Source of the DNA: Zoogloea sp.
GTDB taxonomy: Bacteria > Pseudomonadota > Gammaproteobacteria > Burkholderiales > Rhodocyclaceae
NCBI RefSeq assembly: GCF_023150065.1
Contig: NZ_JAKLLN010000006.1
Location: forward strand, 124,001-188,000
DNA: 64,000 nt
Direction: 5' to 3'
Part shown: positions 37,007-49,801 of the stretch, one piece after another
Layout of the letters: each line of letters begins with the position of its first letter
Numbering within the stretch: position 1 is the first letter of the stretch
Position numbers and translations under genes: made by a program
Notes under the pieces: model-generated
The model's database searches: none
What the model was told of the DNA's origin: nothing
What the model saw: only the letters and a program-made list of their open reading frames with translations

Positions 37007-38005
37007 ATGGACAGCCAGGATCTGCAGGTGCTGGCGGCGGTGCGCCGCTGGCGGGCCGAGGGGCATCGGGTGGCGCTGGTCACCGTGGCCCGCACCTGGG
37101 GCTCGGCGCCCCGTCCGGCGGGGGCCTGGATGGCCCTGCGCGACGATGGCCGGGTGCAGGGATCGGTGTCGGGCGGCTGCATCGAGGACGACATGATCGC
37201 CCGCATGCTGGATGGTCGCATCGCCGGCAGCCTGCCCTTCGTGCTGACTTACGGGGTCACCCGGGAAGAGGCGGGCCGTTTCGGCCTGCCCTGTGGCGGC
37301 ACCCTGGAGCTGGTGGTCGAGCCGGCGCCCGACCACGGCCTGCTTGCCGATCTGGCGGCACGCCTGGAGGGTGGCCAGCTGGTACGTCGGGAGATCGATC
37401 TGGCCGATGGCCGGGTGCGCATCTTCGATGCCTGCCGCGGCGAGGCCCTGCACTGGGACGGCCAGCGTCTGGCCACCCTGCACGGCCCCCACTGGCGCCT
37501 GCTCATCATCGGGGCCGGGCAGATCTCCCGTTACCTGGCCTCCATGGCCCAGGCCCTCGATTACGCGGTGACGGTGTGTGACCCGCGGGAAGAGTATTCC
37601 GTTGAATGGGACGTGCCCGGCGCCACCCTGGTGGCCGGCATGCCCGACGATGTGGTGATGGCCATGGCGCCCGACCCCCACAGTGCCATCGTGGCCCTGA
37701 CCCACGACCCCAAGCTCGATGACATGGCCCTGCTGGAGGCCCTGAAGTCGCCGGCCTTTTACGTGGGCGCCCTCGGCTCACGGGTCAACAACACCGCCCG
37801 CAAGGCACGCCTGCTCGAATACTTCGACCTCTCCGAGGACGAGGTCGGGCGCCTGCATGGGCCAGTGGGGCTGCACATCGGCAGCCGCACCCCGCCGGAG
37901 ATCGCCGTCTCCATCCTCGCCGAGATGACGGCGGTGAAGAACGGTATGAGCGTCGCCCGCCCGGAGCCGGCCAGCCCGGCCAGTGCCGGCTGCGGCGTGC
38001 GCTGA
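37007..38005 (+). CDS. XdhC/CoxI family molybdenum hydroxylase maturation factor
   Basis: 332 residues from ATG 37007, which has GGGAGG in front. The N-terminal XdhC domain has TVARTWGSAPRPAGAWMAL and SVSGGCIEDD, and the C-terminal Rossmann domain begins LLIIGAGQISRYLASMAQAL and continues with ALTHDPKLDDMALLEAL. XdhC proteins bind and sulfurate the Mo cofactor and hand it to the apoenzyme before Tat export. Its position behind the large subunit gene fits a dedicated chaperone. Confidence 0.92.
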   Translation: MDSQDLQVLAAVRRWRAEGHRVALVTVARTWGSAPRPAGAWMALRDDGRVQGSVSGGCIEDDMIARMLDGRIAGSLPFVLTYGVTREEAGRFGLPCGGTLELVVEPAPDHGLLADLAARLEGGQLVRREIDLADGRVRIFDACRGEALHWDGQRLATLHGPHWRLLIIGAGQISRYLASMAQALDYAVTVCDPREEYSVEWDVPGATLVAGMPDDVVMAMAPDPHSAIVALTHDPKLDDMALLEALKSPAFYVGALGSRVNNTARKARLLEYFDLSEDEVGRLHGPVGLHIGSRTPPEIAVSILAEMTAVKNGMSVARPEPASPASAGCGVR

Positions 38006-38008
38006 GGC

Positions 38009-38587
38009 ATGGGCCCGATCGTCGGCCTGCTGCTGGCGGCGGGGCAGGGGCGGCGCTTCGGCAGTGACAAGCTGCTGCATCCGCTGGAAGACGGCACGCC
38101 GCTGGCGGTGGTGGCGGCGCGTCGCCTGAAGGCCGTCTGCCCGATCTGCATCGCCGTGCTGCGCCCGGAGCAGACCGTCCTGGCCGGCCTGCTGGCTGCG
38201 GAAGGGCTGCGCACGGTGCCGTGCGCCGAGGCCCGCGACGGCATGGGCCACAGCCTGGCGGCCGGGGTGGCCGCCAGCCCTGATGCCGGCGGCTGGCTGG
38301 TGGCCCTCGGCGACATGCCCTTCATCCAGCCGCAAACCCTGCGCCAGGTGGCCGATGCCCTGAGCGCCGGGGCGTCCCTGGCGGCGCCCTGGCTGAACGG
38401 GCAGCGCGGCCATCCGGTGGGGTTTGCGGCCGGCTGGCGTGAGGGCCTGCTGGCCCTTGCCGGCGATGCCGGTGCGCGCGACATCCTCGGCCGGCACCGG
38501 GAGGCGATGCTGCGCATCGATACCACCGACCCGGGCGTGCTGCGGGACGTGGATACGCCGCAGGATCTCGTCAGGCCCAGGCCTTGA
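38009..38587 (+). CDS. MocA-type molybdopterin nucleotidyltransferase
   Basis: 192 residues. The N-terminal LLLAAGQGRRFGSDKLLHPL is the nucleotide-binding motif of MobA/MocA enzymes, and LGDMPFIQPQTL supplies the metal-binding Asp. As MocA it would convert Mo-molybdopterin plus CTP to the cytosine dinucleotide cofactor used by this hydroxylase family. It starts three bases after xdhC. The C-terminal GHPVGFAAGWREGLLALAGD is typical of MocA. The split from MobA is made on context. Confidence 0.85.
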   Translation: MGPIVGLLLAAGQGRRFGSDKLLHPLEDGTPLAVVAARRLKAVCPICIAVLRPEQTVLAGLLAAEGLRTVPCAEARDGMGHSLAAGVAASPDAGGWLVALGDMPFIQPQTLRQVADALSAGASLAAPWLNGQRGHPVGFAAGWREGLLALAGDAGARDILGRHREAMLRIDTTDPGVLRDVDTPQDLVRPRP

Positions 38588-38625
38588 GGCGCCCGTTCCC
38601 GAGGCGCCCGCGCCACCTCACCCTT

Positions 38626-41514
<2,889 letters not shown>

Positions 41515-41613
41515 GCCTGGTGGATTGATGTGTTTGAGCGTGAATCGCCCTGCGGAAGGCCGATTCATGGCGCGGGGCGATACCACTGTGCTGCGTGCGG
41601 ATCGCCTGCCATG

Positions 41614-42723
41614 TTACTCCCTCCTCCCTGTGGCAGATGCCCAGTCAATGTCGAGGGGCTGCCAGGGTGTGAGGGGAAGTGTCTGGATGGCGGCCTCCAG
41701 CCAGGCGCTGCGTTCGGCGCTGGCCGGGTGGGTGGACAGCAGACCCGGCAGGCGCGTGTCGCCGCTGTCCTGGTGGGCCAGGGTGCGGAAGAAGTCGAGC
41801 AGCCCGCGCGGGTCGATGCGGGCCTCGGTCAGGTGCTCCAGGCCGCGTTGGTCGGCCTCACGCTCGGCATCCCGGGAGAACTTGAGCTCGCCCATCTGGG
41901 CCGCCCAGCCGCCGAGGGCTCCAAAGTCGCCGAAGAGGGCCGAGACGATGACCCGCAGGCCGGCGCTGCACACGAGCTGGCGCAGGCCATGGCGCAGCTC
42001 CACGTGGGCGATCTCGTGGGCGAGTACGCCGGCCACCTCCTCGGCGGAGGCGGCCCGGGCCATCAGGGCGCTGTTCACCACCACCACGCCGCCGGGGGCG
42101 GCAAAGGCGTTGAGCTCGGGCCGGTCGGCCAGGTGGAACTGCAGGGTTTCGCCCGGGCGGGCCAGGCGCTTGCCGATGGTCTGCAGGGCAGCGTGGGCCG
42201 GGCCGGATTCGATCATGGGCCCCTCGAGGCGGGTGTGGGCCAGCACCGCCTCGCCGATGTGGCGCTCGACCTCCGGGGGAATGTGGCGCACCACCCGGTC
42301 GGTGAGGGGGTCGAGGGACAACAGCAGCGCGGCGATGCCCAGCAGGGGCAGCAGCACCAGCAGGCCCAGCCCGAGGCCGAAGCGTCGCCGGGTGCTTCGG
42401 CGCCGACCATCGCCTCCGGTGAAGTGTCCGGGCATCACCGCCCGCAGGGGGCTGACCACCGTGTCATCGACGATCAGCAGGTGGGGGGCGTCGTGGTCGT
42501 CACCCGCCCAGCTCAGGGCCCACTGGCTGTGGTTGAAGCCCCGGGCCTCGACGCTCAGCCGGGCCACCGGCACGGTGAGGGCCGGCAGGTCTTCCACGCT
42601 GATCTGCAGCGCATCGTCCTGCCAGGCCAGCCGGGCCGGGTGGCCGTGGGCGTCGCCACCGGCCGGGTAGTAGCGGGCCGGGATGGGGGGCGAGATGGAA
42701 GCGCTGGCCGGGGTGGGGCTCAC
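41614..42723 (-). CDS. Membrane-bound M48-family metalloprotease
   Basis: 369 residues from a GTG at 42723 that overlaps the stop of the upstream AIM24-like gene as GTGA. A single membrane helix ([20 protein letters not shown]) lies at ~120-140. The peptidase domain has [15 protein letters not shown] (HExxH) and a downstream [11 protein letters not shown] glutamate, the M48 (HtpX/Oma1) arrangement. The N-terminal ~110 residues form a small soluble domain not found in HtpX. Oma1-like and BepA-like enzymes act in envelope protein quality control; coupling to an AIM24-like gene is reminiscent of mitochondrial partners, but this is inference. Confidence 0.88.
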   Translation of the reverse strand: MSPTPASASISPPIPARYYPAGGDAHGHPARLAWQDDALQISVEDLPALTVPVARLSVEARGFNHSQWALSWAGDDHDAPHLLIVDDTVVSPLRAVMPGHFTGGDGRRRSTRRRFGLGLGLLVLLPLLGIAALLLSLDPLTDRVVRHIPPEVERHIGEAVLAHTRLEGPMIESGPAHAALQTIGKRLARPGETLQFHLADRPELNAFAAPGGVVVVNSALMARAASAEEVAGVLAHEIAHVELRHGLRQLVCSAGLRVIVSALFGDFGALGGWAAQMGELKFSRDAEREADQRGLEHLTEARIDPRGLLDFFRTLAHQDSGDTRLPGLLSTHPASAERSAWLEAAIQTLPLTPWQPLDIDWASATGRRE

Positions 42724-43520
42724 TCGTCGTCGCCGAGGAGTGAGCCCAGGCCGATGCCGCCCAGCACCGAGCCGCCCTCCTTGCCACCACCACCGGCCGC
42801 CCGGGAGGCCATCACGATGCGGTCGGCCATGCGGGACAGGGGCAGGGACTGCAGCCATACCTTGCCCGGGCCGCTGAGGGTGGCAAAGAACAGGCCTTCG
42901 CCACCGAACAGCGCGGTCTTGATCTTGCCGGCGTACTGGATGTCGAAATCCACGCTGGGCTGGAAGGCCACCACACAGCCGGTGTCCACGCGCAGGGTTT
43001 CGCCGGGGGCGAGGGTCTTCTCCATCAGGGTGCCGCCGGCGTGGATGAAGGCCATGCCGTCGCCGTCGAGCTTCTGCATGATGAAGCCTTCGCCGCCGAA
43101 CAGGCCGACGCCGATCTTTTTCTGGAAGGCGATGCCCAGGGACACGCCCTTGGCGGCGGCCAGGAAGGAGTCCTTCTGGCAGATCAGGGTGCCGCCGACG
43201 GTGGACAGATCCACCGGAACGATCTTGCCCGGGTAGGGGGCGGCGAAGGCGACCCGGCGCTTGCCGCTGCCTTCGTTGTGATAAACGGTGGTGAACAGGC
43301 TCTCGCCGGTGAGCAGGCGCTTGCCGGCGCCCATCAGCTTGCCGAAGAAGCCACCCTGCTGGGCCGAGCCGTCACCGAAGATGGTGTCCATCTGGATGCC
43401 GTCCTGCATGTACATCATCACCCCGGCTTCGCCGATGGCGGCCTCGCCCGGGTCGAGCTCGACCTCCACGTACTGCATTTCATTGCCGAAAATTTCGTAA
43501 TCCACGACGTCCATTGCCAT
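42720..43520 (-). CDS. TIGR00266 / AIM24-like family protein
   Basis: 266 residues. The repeated glycine-rich strands [37 protein letters not shown] and [20 protein letters not shown] are typical of the TIGR00266/AIM24 beta-prism-like family. Mitochondrial AIM24 supports cristae structure; bacterial function is unknown. The C-terminus is Gly/Ser-rich ([20 protein letters not shown]). The gene overlaps the start of the M48 protease, so they are probably one functional pair. Confidence 0.85.
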   Translation of the reverse strand: MAMDVVDYEIFGNEMQYVEVELDPGEAAIGEAGVMMYMQDGIQMDTIFGDGSAQQGGFFGKLMGAGKRLLTGESLFTTVYHNEGSGKRRVAFAAPYPGKIVPVDLSTVGGTLICQKDSFLAAAKGVSLGIAFQKKIGVGLFGGEGFIMQKLDGDGMAFIHAGGTLMEKTLAPGETLRVDTGCVVAFQPSVDFDIQYAGKIKTALFGGEGLFFATLSGPGKVWLQSLPLSRMADRIVMASRAAGGGGKEGGSVLGGIGLGSLLGDDE

Positions 43521-43637
43521 GTGTGTCTCCCTTCAAGGCCAAAAGCTTCAGTTGTTCAATGATCTTGCCCCGGCGGGCGCGTTCTCCGCCTCAGACAGGC
43601 TGTCACGGGAAAGTTGCGTATGTGCGTGGCGGAGGGC

Positions 43638-44651
43638 TCAGGCCAGGGCGGTGGGGCCGCCGGGGGCTTCCGCAAACTGTGCCTTGATGGCCTCGATGGC
43701 CGGGAGGCTGGCGACGAAGGCGTCCACCAGGGTGGGGTCGAAGTGGCGGCCCTTCTCCTCGATCAGCAGGTTCACGGCCTTGTCCACCGGCCAGGCGCTT
43801 TTGTAGGGGCGCACGCTGGTGAGGGCGTCGAACACGTCGGCCACCGCGACGATCCGCGCCTCGATGGGGATGTCCTCGCCGGCGAGCCCCTGGGGATAGC
43901 CGCTGCCATCCCATTTTTCGTGGTGGCATAGGGCGATGCGCGCGGCCATCTGGAGCAGCGGCGAGTCGTGATCGCCGATGATCTCCCGGCCGATGCGCGC
44001 GTGCTGGCGCATCACCTCCCATTCCTCCGGGCTCAGGGGGCCGGGTTTGCGCAGGACGGCGTCGGGGATGCCCAGCTTGCCCACGTCGTGCATCGGGGCC
44101 GCGTGCAGGATGTCGTCGGCGGCTTTGTCGCCCAGGCCCGCGGCCCGGGCCAGGATGGCCGAGTAGTGGCTCATGCGCACCACGTGGAGGCCGGTCTCGT
44201 TGTCCTTGTACTCGGCGGCGCGCCCCAGGCGCTGGATGATCTGCAGGCGGGTCTCGTAGAGCTCGTCCACCCGCACCAGGGACAGGTGGGTGCGCACCCG
44301 GGCCTTGACGATGGGTGCGCTCACCGGCTTGGTGATGTAGTCCACCGCGCCGGCCTCGAAGCCTGTCGCTTCGTCCTGGGGGTCGGCCAGGGCAGTGACG
44401 AAGATCACCGGGATGCGGGCGAGGGCCGGGTCGGCCTTGAGCTGGCGGCATACGTCCAGCCCGGTGAGGCCGGGCATCATCACGTCGAGGAGGATCAGGC
44501 TGGGGCGTTCCTGGGCGGCCAGCTGCAGGGCCTTCTCGCCGTCCCGGGCGAACAGGAGACGGTAGTCGTCCTGGAGGATGTGGCGCAGGACCTGGAGGTT
44601 GGCCGGCTCGTCGTCCACGAGCAGCAGGCGCTGGCGGCTGTCTTGGGTCAT
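43638..44651 (-). CDS. Response regulator with HD-GYP c-di-GMP phosphodiesterase domain
   Basis: 337 residues. Receiver domain with Asp56 in LILLDVMMPGLTG, then an HD-GYP domain with MHDVGKLGIPD and HHEKWDGSGYP, the complete catalytic set, plus IVAVADVFDALTS. It should hydrolyse c-di-GMP when phosphorylated. Its ATG overlaps the stop of the MHYT hybrid kinase (44651-44648), so that kinase is almost certainly its partner. Confidence 0.94.
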   Translation of the reverse strand: MTQDSRQRLLLVDDEPANLQVLRHILQDDYRLLFARDGEKALQLAAQERPSLILLDVMMPGLTGLDVCRQLKADPALARIPVIFVTALADPQDEATGFEAGAVDYITKPVSAPIVKARVRTHLSLVRVDELYETRLQIIQRLGRAAEYKDNETGLHVVRMSHYSAILARAAGLGDKAADDILHAAPMHDVGKLGIPDAVLRKPGPLSPEEWEVMRQHARIGREIIGDHDSPLLQMAARIALCHHEKWDGSGYPQGLAGEDIPIEARIVAVADVFDALTSVRPYKSAWPVDKAVNLLIEEKGRHFDPTLVDAFVASLPAIEAIKAQFAEAPGGPTALA

Positions 44652-47600
44652 GGGGCGGTATCCGCTGGGGTGAGGTTGAGGTGGGTGCGCAGGCTGGTCA
44701 GCTCGGCGCAGGCCCGGTCGAAGTCGAAGTCGTCTACGGCGGCCTGGAGGCGGGCCGTGAGGGGGGGCGGCAGGCCCGCCACCACGGCCGCGAGGGCTGC
44801 GTCGTCGAGCTCGCCGCGGGCCAGACGGGTGGCGAGCTGTGCCAGGGGCGTGTTCAGTTGCGCGATGTCCGCGAGCGCGTGTGGCGCGTCGGCGGCAGCG
44901 GGTGCCGGCAGGGCGGCCCAGGCCTCGTTTAGGGCTGTGCTCAGGCGCGTTGCGAGCTCGGCTCCGGCGTCGGCGGGGCCTTCGTTACCGGCGGCCCAGG
45001 TTTCCAGCTGGCGGGCACATGCCGTTACGTCCGGCAGGGCAAGGTTGGCGGCGGCGCCGGCGATGCGGTGGGCGAGGGGGCGCAGGCTGTCCCGGGCGGT
45101 GGTCGATGAGAGGGCCGCGATGTGTTCGGCGCGGTTCGCCAGAAACTGGCGGATGGCGTTCTCCAGGGCGTCCCGGCTGCCCCAGCGTTGGGTTCCGGTG
45201 AGCCAGTCGATGGCCGCGCCAGCAGGGGTGCCTGCTGTGCGGGGGCGTGTCTCCGTGGGCAGGGTCTCGATGCCGCATACCCGGGCGATCTCGGCCTTGA
45301 GGCGGGGCAGCTCGATGGGCTTCACGGCAAAGCCGTTCATGCCGGCGGCGAGGGCGGCGACCCGGTCTTCTTCGAGCACGCTGGCGGTGAGGGCGATGAT
45401 GGGCGTGGGCGCGCGGTTGTCGTGGCTCTCCCGCCGGCGGATGGCCCGGGCGGCGGCGAGGCCGTCCATGCCGGGCATATGCACGTCCATCAGGATCAGG
45501 TCGAAATCCTGCTCGCCGAAACGGCTGACCGCCTCCGCCCCGTCGTTGGCGACGACGATCCGGTGGCCTTCACGGCCCAGCAGCAGGGTCAGCAGCTCGC
45601 TGTTCTGGGCCACGTCGTCGGCGACCAGGATGCTGAGGGGCGGCAGGCCCTGTTCGGCCTGAGCGGGGGTGTCCTGGGGTTTGCCGGGCGCCAGGGGGAG
45701 GAGCACATGGAAGCGGCTGCCCACGCCGACTTCGCTCTCCAGCCGGATGTGGCCGCCCATCAGTTCGACCAGCTGGCGCGAGATGGTGGTGCCGAGGCCG
45801 GTGCCGCCAAAGCGCCGTGAGGTACTGGCGTCGGCCTGGGCAAAGGGGGCGAAGATGCTGTTCAGGCGGTCTGCCGGGATGCCGATGCCGGTGTCCGAGA
45901 TGCACAGGTGCAGGTCTTCGCCATCCATGCCGACCTGCAGCTGCACCTGCCCCTGCTCGGTGAACTTGATGGCGTTGCCGAGCAGGTTGAGGAGAACCTG
46001 CTGGATGCGCAGGGCGTCGCCGGTGAAGTGCTCGGCGACGCTGTCGGGGTAGTCGAGGCGCAGGTCCAGGCCCTTGCGGGTGGCACCCAGGCGCAGCGAG
46101 GCGACGGTCTGGTCGCAGACGGCGCGCAGGGAGAAGTCGGCCAGTTCGAGCTCCATGGCGCCCTTGTCCAGCTTGGCGGTGTCCAGGATGTCGTTGAGCA
46201 GGCCGAGCAGGGAGCGGGCAGAGGCCCGCACGGTGCCCAGGTGGCGGCGCTGGGCGTCGTCGAGGGCGGTGTCCATCAGCAGCTCGGTGAAGCCGAGGAT
46301 GGCGTTCATGGGGGTGCGGATTTCGTGGCTCATGTTGGCCAGGAAGGCGGCCCGCGCGGCGGCGGCCTGTTCGGCGCGCTCCTTGGCGTCCACCAGGGCC
46401 AGTTCCATGGCGCGACGCTCGGTCATGTCCTGGGCCAGCATGGTGACCTTGCAGATCTCGCCGTTGGCGTCGAAGATCGGGTTGTAGGTGGCGTGCATCC
46501 ACACCCGCCGGCCATCCTTGCCCAGGCGCAGCACGTCGCTGGTGATGAACTGGCCGCTGCGCAGGTCTTCGTCGATCTTGCGCCGATAGGTGTCGCTGCT
46601 CAGTTCGGAGGGCGGGCACAGCATGTCGTGGGGCTGGCCGCAGAGATCCTTGAGGGTGTAGCCGGTGAGCTCGAGGAAAGGGGTGTTGGCGGTGATGATG
46701 CGCTGGTCGGTGTCGATCTCCAGCACCGCCAGGGCCCGGTTGACGGCGTTGGCCAGGCCTTCGAACTCGGCAGCCCGGCGTTTGGAGTCGGTGATGTCCA
46801 TCAGCACGCCGTCGATCCATTGCAGCTGGCCATGGGTGTCCCGCTTGCCGCTGCCGGTTTCGGAGACCCAGATCTCTTCGTCGCTGCGGGTGCGCAGGCG
46901 GTACTCGATCATGTAGGGGCGGTCGGCCGCCAGGGCCGTGCCCACCACGTTCCACACCATCTCGCTGTCGTCCGGGTGGATCAGCTCGGTAAAGGTGATC
47001 TGTCCGGCGATGAAGTCGGCTGCGCGCCAGCCGGTGACCCTTTCGACCGCGTCGCTGATGAAGAGGATGCTCCAGTGCTCGTCCATGCACGAGCGGAAGC
47101 ACACGCCGGGCATGTTGTCGATGAGGCTGCGCAGCTGTTGCTCCCGCTCACGCAGGGCGTTTTCCATGCGCTGTCGCTCGCTCATGTCGGAGACAAAGCC
47201 GACGAACAGGTCCTCGCCGGCGATGGGTACGCGGCCGATGGACAGGCGCATCGGCAGGGGGCTTCCATCCTTGCGCACGGCGGTCACGTCGCGGCCGGTG
47301 CCGATGATGCGGGCCTCGCCGGTCTGCAGGTGGTGGGCCAGGTAGCCGTCGTGGCGGGAGCGGTCGGGTTCGGGCATCAGCATGTTCACGTTGCGCCCGA
47401 TGACCTCACCGGCCTGCCAGCCAAACAGGCGTTCGGCGGCCAGGTTGAAGGACAGGATGCGGCCCCGGCCGTCGATGGTGATGATGCCTTCGACGGCGGT
47501 GTCCACCATGGCGCGCAGGCGCGACTCACCCTGCACCAGGCGCTGGTAGAGGTAGCGGTAGCGCAGGAAGCCGTTGGCGGCCGCCACCACCAGGCTGGTG

Positions 47601-48328
47601 ATCACCGTGACCGTGGCAATGCCCAGGGCCAGGCGGGTGTTGCTGTCGGGGTTGCCGATGCAGTTGGGGTCGGGCAGCCCGACGAAGCGGGCGGCGGCCA
47701 TGGCCACATAGTGCATGCCGGCGATCGCCAAGCCCATCACCAGCCCGCCGGCGAGCACCCCGGGCAGGCCACCGAAGCGCGGATTGCGGGCCAGCCCGAA
47801 GCGGATCCACAAAGCCAGCACGGCGAGCACCACCGCCACCAGGATGGAGGCCAGGAACCACGCCGGGTTGTAGCGCAGCTGGGCGTCCATCTCCATCGCC
47901 GCCATGCCCAGGTAGTGCATGCTGCCGATACCGGCACCGACCAGGGTGCCGCCCAGGGCCAGCTGCCAGGGCCGGATCTCCTCCCGGGCCAGCAGGGACA
48001 GGGCTACCCAGGATGCCAGCATGGCCGGCCCCATGGACAGCACGGTGAGGGTGGGGGCGTAGCGGATCTCGTCGCACAGGGAGAAGGCCAGCATGCCGAT
48101 GAAGTGCATGGCCCAGGTGGCGACCCCCAGCGCCACGGCGCCCGTGGTGAGGGCCACCTGGCGGTAGGCGGCGTGGGCCGCAGCTCGGGCCATGCCGGCG
48201 AGCTGCAGGCTCATGGCCGAGCCGAGCACCGCGATCAGCAGGGACAGGGCCACCAGCCCCGGGTCGTAGGTGCCGTAGAGCAGCAGCGTCGGGTCGCCGT
48301 CGCGCAGGAAGAAGGAGTCAAGCCACAC
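44648..48328 (-). CDS. MHYT-domain hybrid histidine kinase with PAS domains, receiver and HPt
   Basis: 1226 residues. The N-terminal integral membrane MHYT unit has three motifs, MHFI (74), MHYL (137) and MHYV (205), likely binding copper or sensing gas or redox state. Three PAS domains follow (~270-385, ~395-515, ~525-640; GIITIDGRGRILSFN, FISDAVERVTGWRAADFI, IITANTPFLELTGYTLKDLC). HisKA has His668 (LANMSHEIRTPMNAILGF), HATPase has NLLGNAIKFTEQGQ and GGTGLGTTIS, the receiver has Asp948 and the HPt has His1087 in LAHRIAGAAANLALPD. Phosphate can thus relay through HPt to the coupled HD-GYP regulator. Confidence 0.94.
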   Translation of the reverse strand: MWLDSFFLRDGDPTLLLYGTYDPGLVALSLLIAVLGSAMSLQLAGMARAAAHAAYRQVALTTGAVALGVATWAMHFIGMLAFSLCDEIRYAPTLTVLSMGPAMLASWVALSLLAREEIRPWQLALGGTLVGAGIGSMHYLGMAAMEMDAQLRYNPAWFLASILVAVVLAVLALWIRFGLARNPRFGGLPGVLAGGLVMGLAIAGMHYVAMAAARFVGLPDPNCIGNPDSNTRLALGIATVTVITSLVVAAANGFLRYRYLYQRLVQGESRLRAMVDTAVEGIITIDGRGRILSFNLAAERLFGWQAGEVIGRNVNMLMPEPDRSRHDGYLAHHLQTGEARIIGTGRDVTAVRKDGSPLPMRLSIGRVPIAGEDLFVGFVSDMSERQRMENALREREQQLRSLIDNMPGVCFRSCMDEHWSILFISDAVERVTGWRAADFIAGQITFTELIHPDDSEMVWNVVGTALAADRPYMIEYRLRTRSDEEIWVSETGSGKRDTHGQLQWIDGVLMDITDSKRRAAEFEGLANAVNRALAVLEIDTDQRIITANTPFLELTGYTLKDLCGQPHDMLCPPSELSSDTYRRKIDEDLRSGQFITSDVLRLGKDGRRVWMHATYNPIFDANGEICKVTMLAQDMTERRAMELALVDAKERAEQAAAARAAFLANMSHEIRTPMNAILGFTELLMDTALDDAQRRHLGTVRASARSLLGLLNDILDTAKLDKGAMELELADFSLRAVCDQTVASLRLGATRKGLDLRLDYPDSVAEHFTGDALRIQQVLLNLLGNAIKFTEQGQVQLQVGMDGEDLHLCISDTGIGIPADRLNSIFAPFAQADASTSRRFGGTGLGTTISRQLVELMGGHIRLESEVGVGSRFHVLLPLAPGKPQDTPAQAEQGLPPLSILVADDVAQNSELLTLLLGREGHRIVVANDGAEAVSRFGEQDFDLILMDVHMPGMDGLAAARAIRRRESHDNRAPTPIIALTASVLEEDRVAALAAGMNGFAVKPIELPRLKAEIARVCGIETLPTETRPRTAGTPAGAAIDWLTGTQRWGSRDALENAIRQFLANRAEHIAALSSTTARDSLRPLAHRIAGAAANLALPDVTACARQLETWAAGNEGPADAGAELATRLSTALNEAWAALPAPAAADAPHALADIAQLNTPLAQLATRLARGELDDAALAAVVAGLPPPLTARLQAAVDDFDFDRACAELTSLRTHLNLTPADTAP

Positions 48329-48349
48329 GGGTCTGGGTCTGGGAAGTAG

Positions 48350-48379
48350 GAGGGACGCACCGCCTGCACGGCGGGCGTC
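48350..48379. terminator. GC hairpin upstream of the MHYT kinase gene
   Basis: GGGACGC-A-CCGCC paired with GGCGG-GCGTCCC across a TGCAC loop, in the 96-base gap between the efflux-type sensor kinase and the MHYT kinase. No clear T-run follows on the minus strand, so it may be a weak terminator for the upstream operon or a leader structure. Confidence 0.4.
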
Positions 48380-48424
48380 CCGCTATTCACGGACGCAGGC
48401 GGGTGGACTTGAGCCCGAAACGGG

Positions 48425-49801
48425 TCATGCAGCCGGCGTGTGGCGGGGCAGGCTGACCTGGAGCAGGGTTCCGCGCCCGTCGGGGGGCGTGAGGATGACG
48501 ACCTGGCCGCCGAAGCCCCGGGCGATCTCGCGCACGATGGGCAGGCCCAGGCCCCCTCCGGGGCTGCGGGCGGTGGGCAGGCGGAAGAAGCGCTCGAAGA
48601 CCCGCTCGCGGAATTCGGGCGGGATGCCCGGGCCGGTGTCCTCCACCTCGATGATGACCCGCTCGCCGGCGGCGCGGCAGCGCAGGGTGACCTCTCCTGG
48701 TGGCGGGGTGTAGATCAGGGCGTTGCTGACCAGATTGCTGATCATCTCACCCAGCAGCAGGCGGTCGCCGGTCACGTGGCAGTCCTCCAGCTCGAAGCCC
48801 AGGTCGAGCCCCTGGTTTTCGGCCAGGCGGATCCATTCAGGGCTGCGGTCGCGGACCAGTTCGGGCAGGTCGATGTGCTCGGCCAGGTCGGCCTGGCGGC
48901 CGCCGGGTTCGGCGGACAGCAGCACCAGCATCTGGTTGATCAGGTGGCCGAGGCGCTCGATGGCGCCTATGCACTGGGCGGCCCGGGCGCTGCGCTGGTC
49001 GGGGTCGGGGTCGCGCTGGATCAGCTCGAGCTGGGTGCGGATGCCGGCCAGCGGCGTGCGCAGCTGGTGGGCGGCGTTGGCAACGAAGCGCTGCTGGGCG
49101 TTGGCGGCCTGCTCGAGGCGTTCCAGGAGCTGGTTGAATTCGCTCACCAGGGGGCGGATCTCGCCCGGGGCGGAGCCCGAGTCCAGCGGCGTCAGGGCCT
49201 GGTGCTGCATGCCGTGCAGGGCGCGGCGGATGTCCTCGACGGGGAGCAGGGCGTGGCGGATGCCGAACCAGATGGTGAGGCCGGTGGAGCCGGCGAAGAA
49301 CAGCAGGGGCAGGGCCAGGGCCACGGCCAGATCGACCCGCAGCTGGTCCCGCTTGCGGGTGGTCTCGGCGGTGATGAAGATGAAGGGTGCGCCGGAGATG
49401 GTGCGATGGATGGCGCTGACCCGGATGCGATGGCCGCGGAAGTGGGAGTTGAAGCTGACCCGGTCGCTGTGGGCTTCCTCGCCGTCCGGCGGGTCATGGG
49501 GCAGGCCCATGTCGCCGGCCACGAAGCGGCCGTTGGGGCCGAGCACCAGGAAGTAGATGTCGTCCACCCGGTCGGTGCGCAGCACTTGCTCGGCGGCTGC
49601 GGGGAAGACGAAGCGCGGTTCGCCGTCGATGACCTCCAGGTGCGGCACGAGGGCCAGGCTGGCATCGGCCAGGGCCTGGTCGAGGGCCTCCATGGCCGGC
49701 TGATGGACCAGGTGGTAGGCCAGGGGCAGGAAGGTCAGCAGGACCAGACTGGCAGGCAGCAGCAGCCACAGCAGCAGTGCCTTGCGCAGGCTGCGGGTCA
49801 C
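48425..49801 (-). CDS. Sensor histidine kinase of the efflux two-component system
   Basis: 458 residues from GTG 49801, which overlaps the regulator stop as GTGA. Two membrane segments (ALLLWLLLPASLVLLTFLPL, VALALPLLFFAGSTGLTIWF) enclose a periplasmic 2CSK-like domain. HAMP-like linker, HisKA with NAAHQLRTPLAGIRTQLELI, then HATPase with NLVSNALIYTPPPGE and DTGPGIPP are intact. This is the TctE/QseC/PmrB class. It follows its OmpR regulator and the CzcCBA-type operon, so metal or cationic stress is a likely signal. Confidence 0.9.
   Translation of the reverse strand: MTRSLRKALLLWLLLPASLVLLTFLPLAYHLVHQPAMEALDQALADASLALVPHLEVIDGEPRFVFPAAAEQVLRTDRVDDIYFLVLGPNGRFVAGDMGLPHDPPDGEEAHSDRVSFNSHFRGHRIRVSAIHRTISGAPFIFITAETTRKRDQLRVDLAVALALPLLFFAGSTGLTIWFGIRHALLPVEDIRRALHGMQHQALTPLDSGSAPGEIRPLVSEFNQLLERLEQAANAQQRFVANAAHQLRTPLAGIRTQLELIQRDPDPDQRSARAAQCIGAIERLGHLINQMLVLLSAEPGGRQADLAEHIDLPELVRDRSPEWIRLAENQGLDLGFELEDCHVTGDRLLLGEMISNLVSNALIYTPPPGEVTLRCRAAGERVIIEVEDTGPGIPPEFRERVFERFFRLPTARSPGGGLGLPIVREIARGFGGQVVILTPPDGRGTLLQVSLPRHTPAA

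Noticed and set aside
45908..48349. 813-codon plus-strand frame opposite the MHYT kinase
   Set aside because: Shadow frame; its translation has no recognisable domain and conflicts with intact MHYT/PAS/HisKA motifs.
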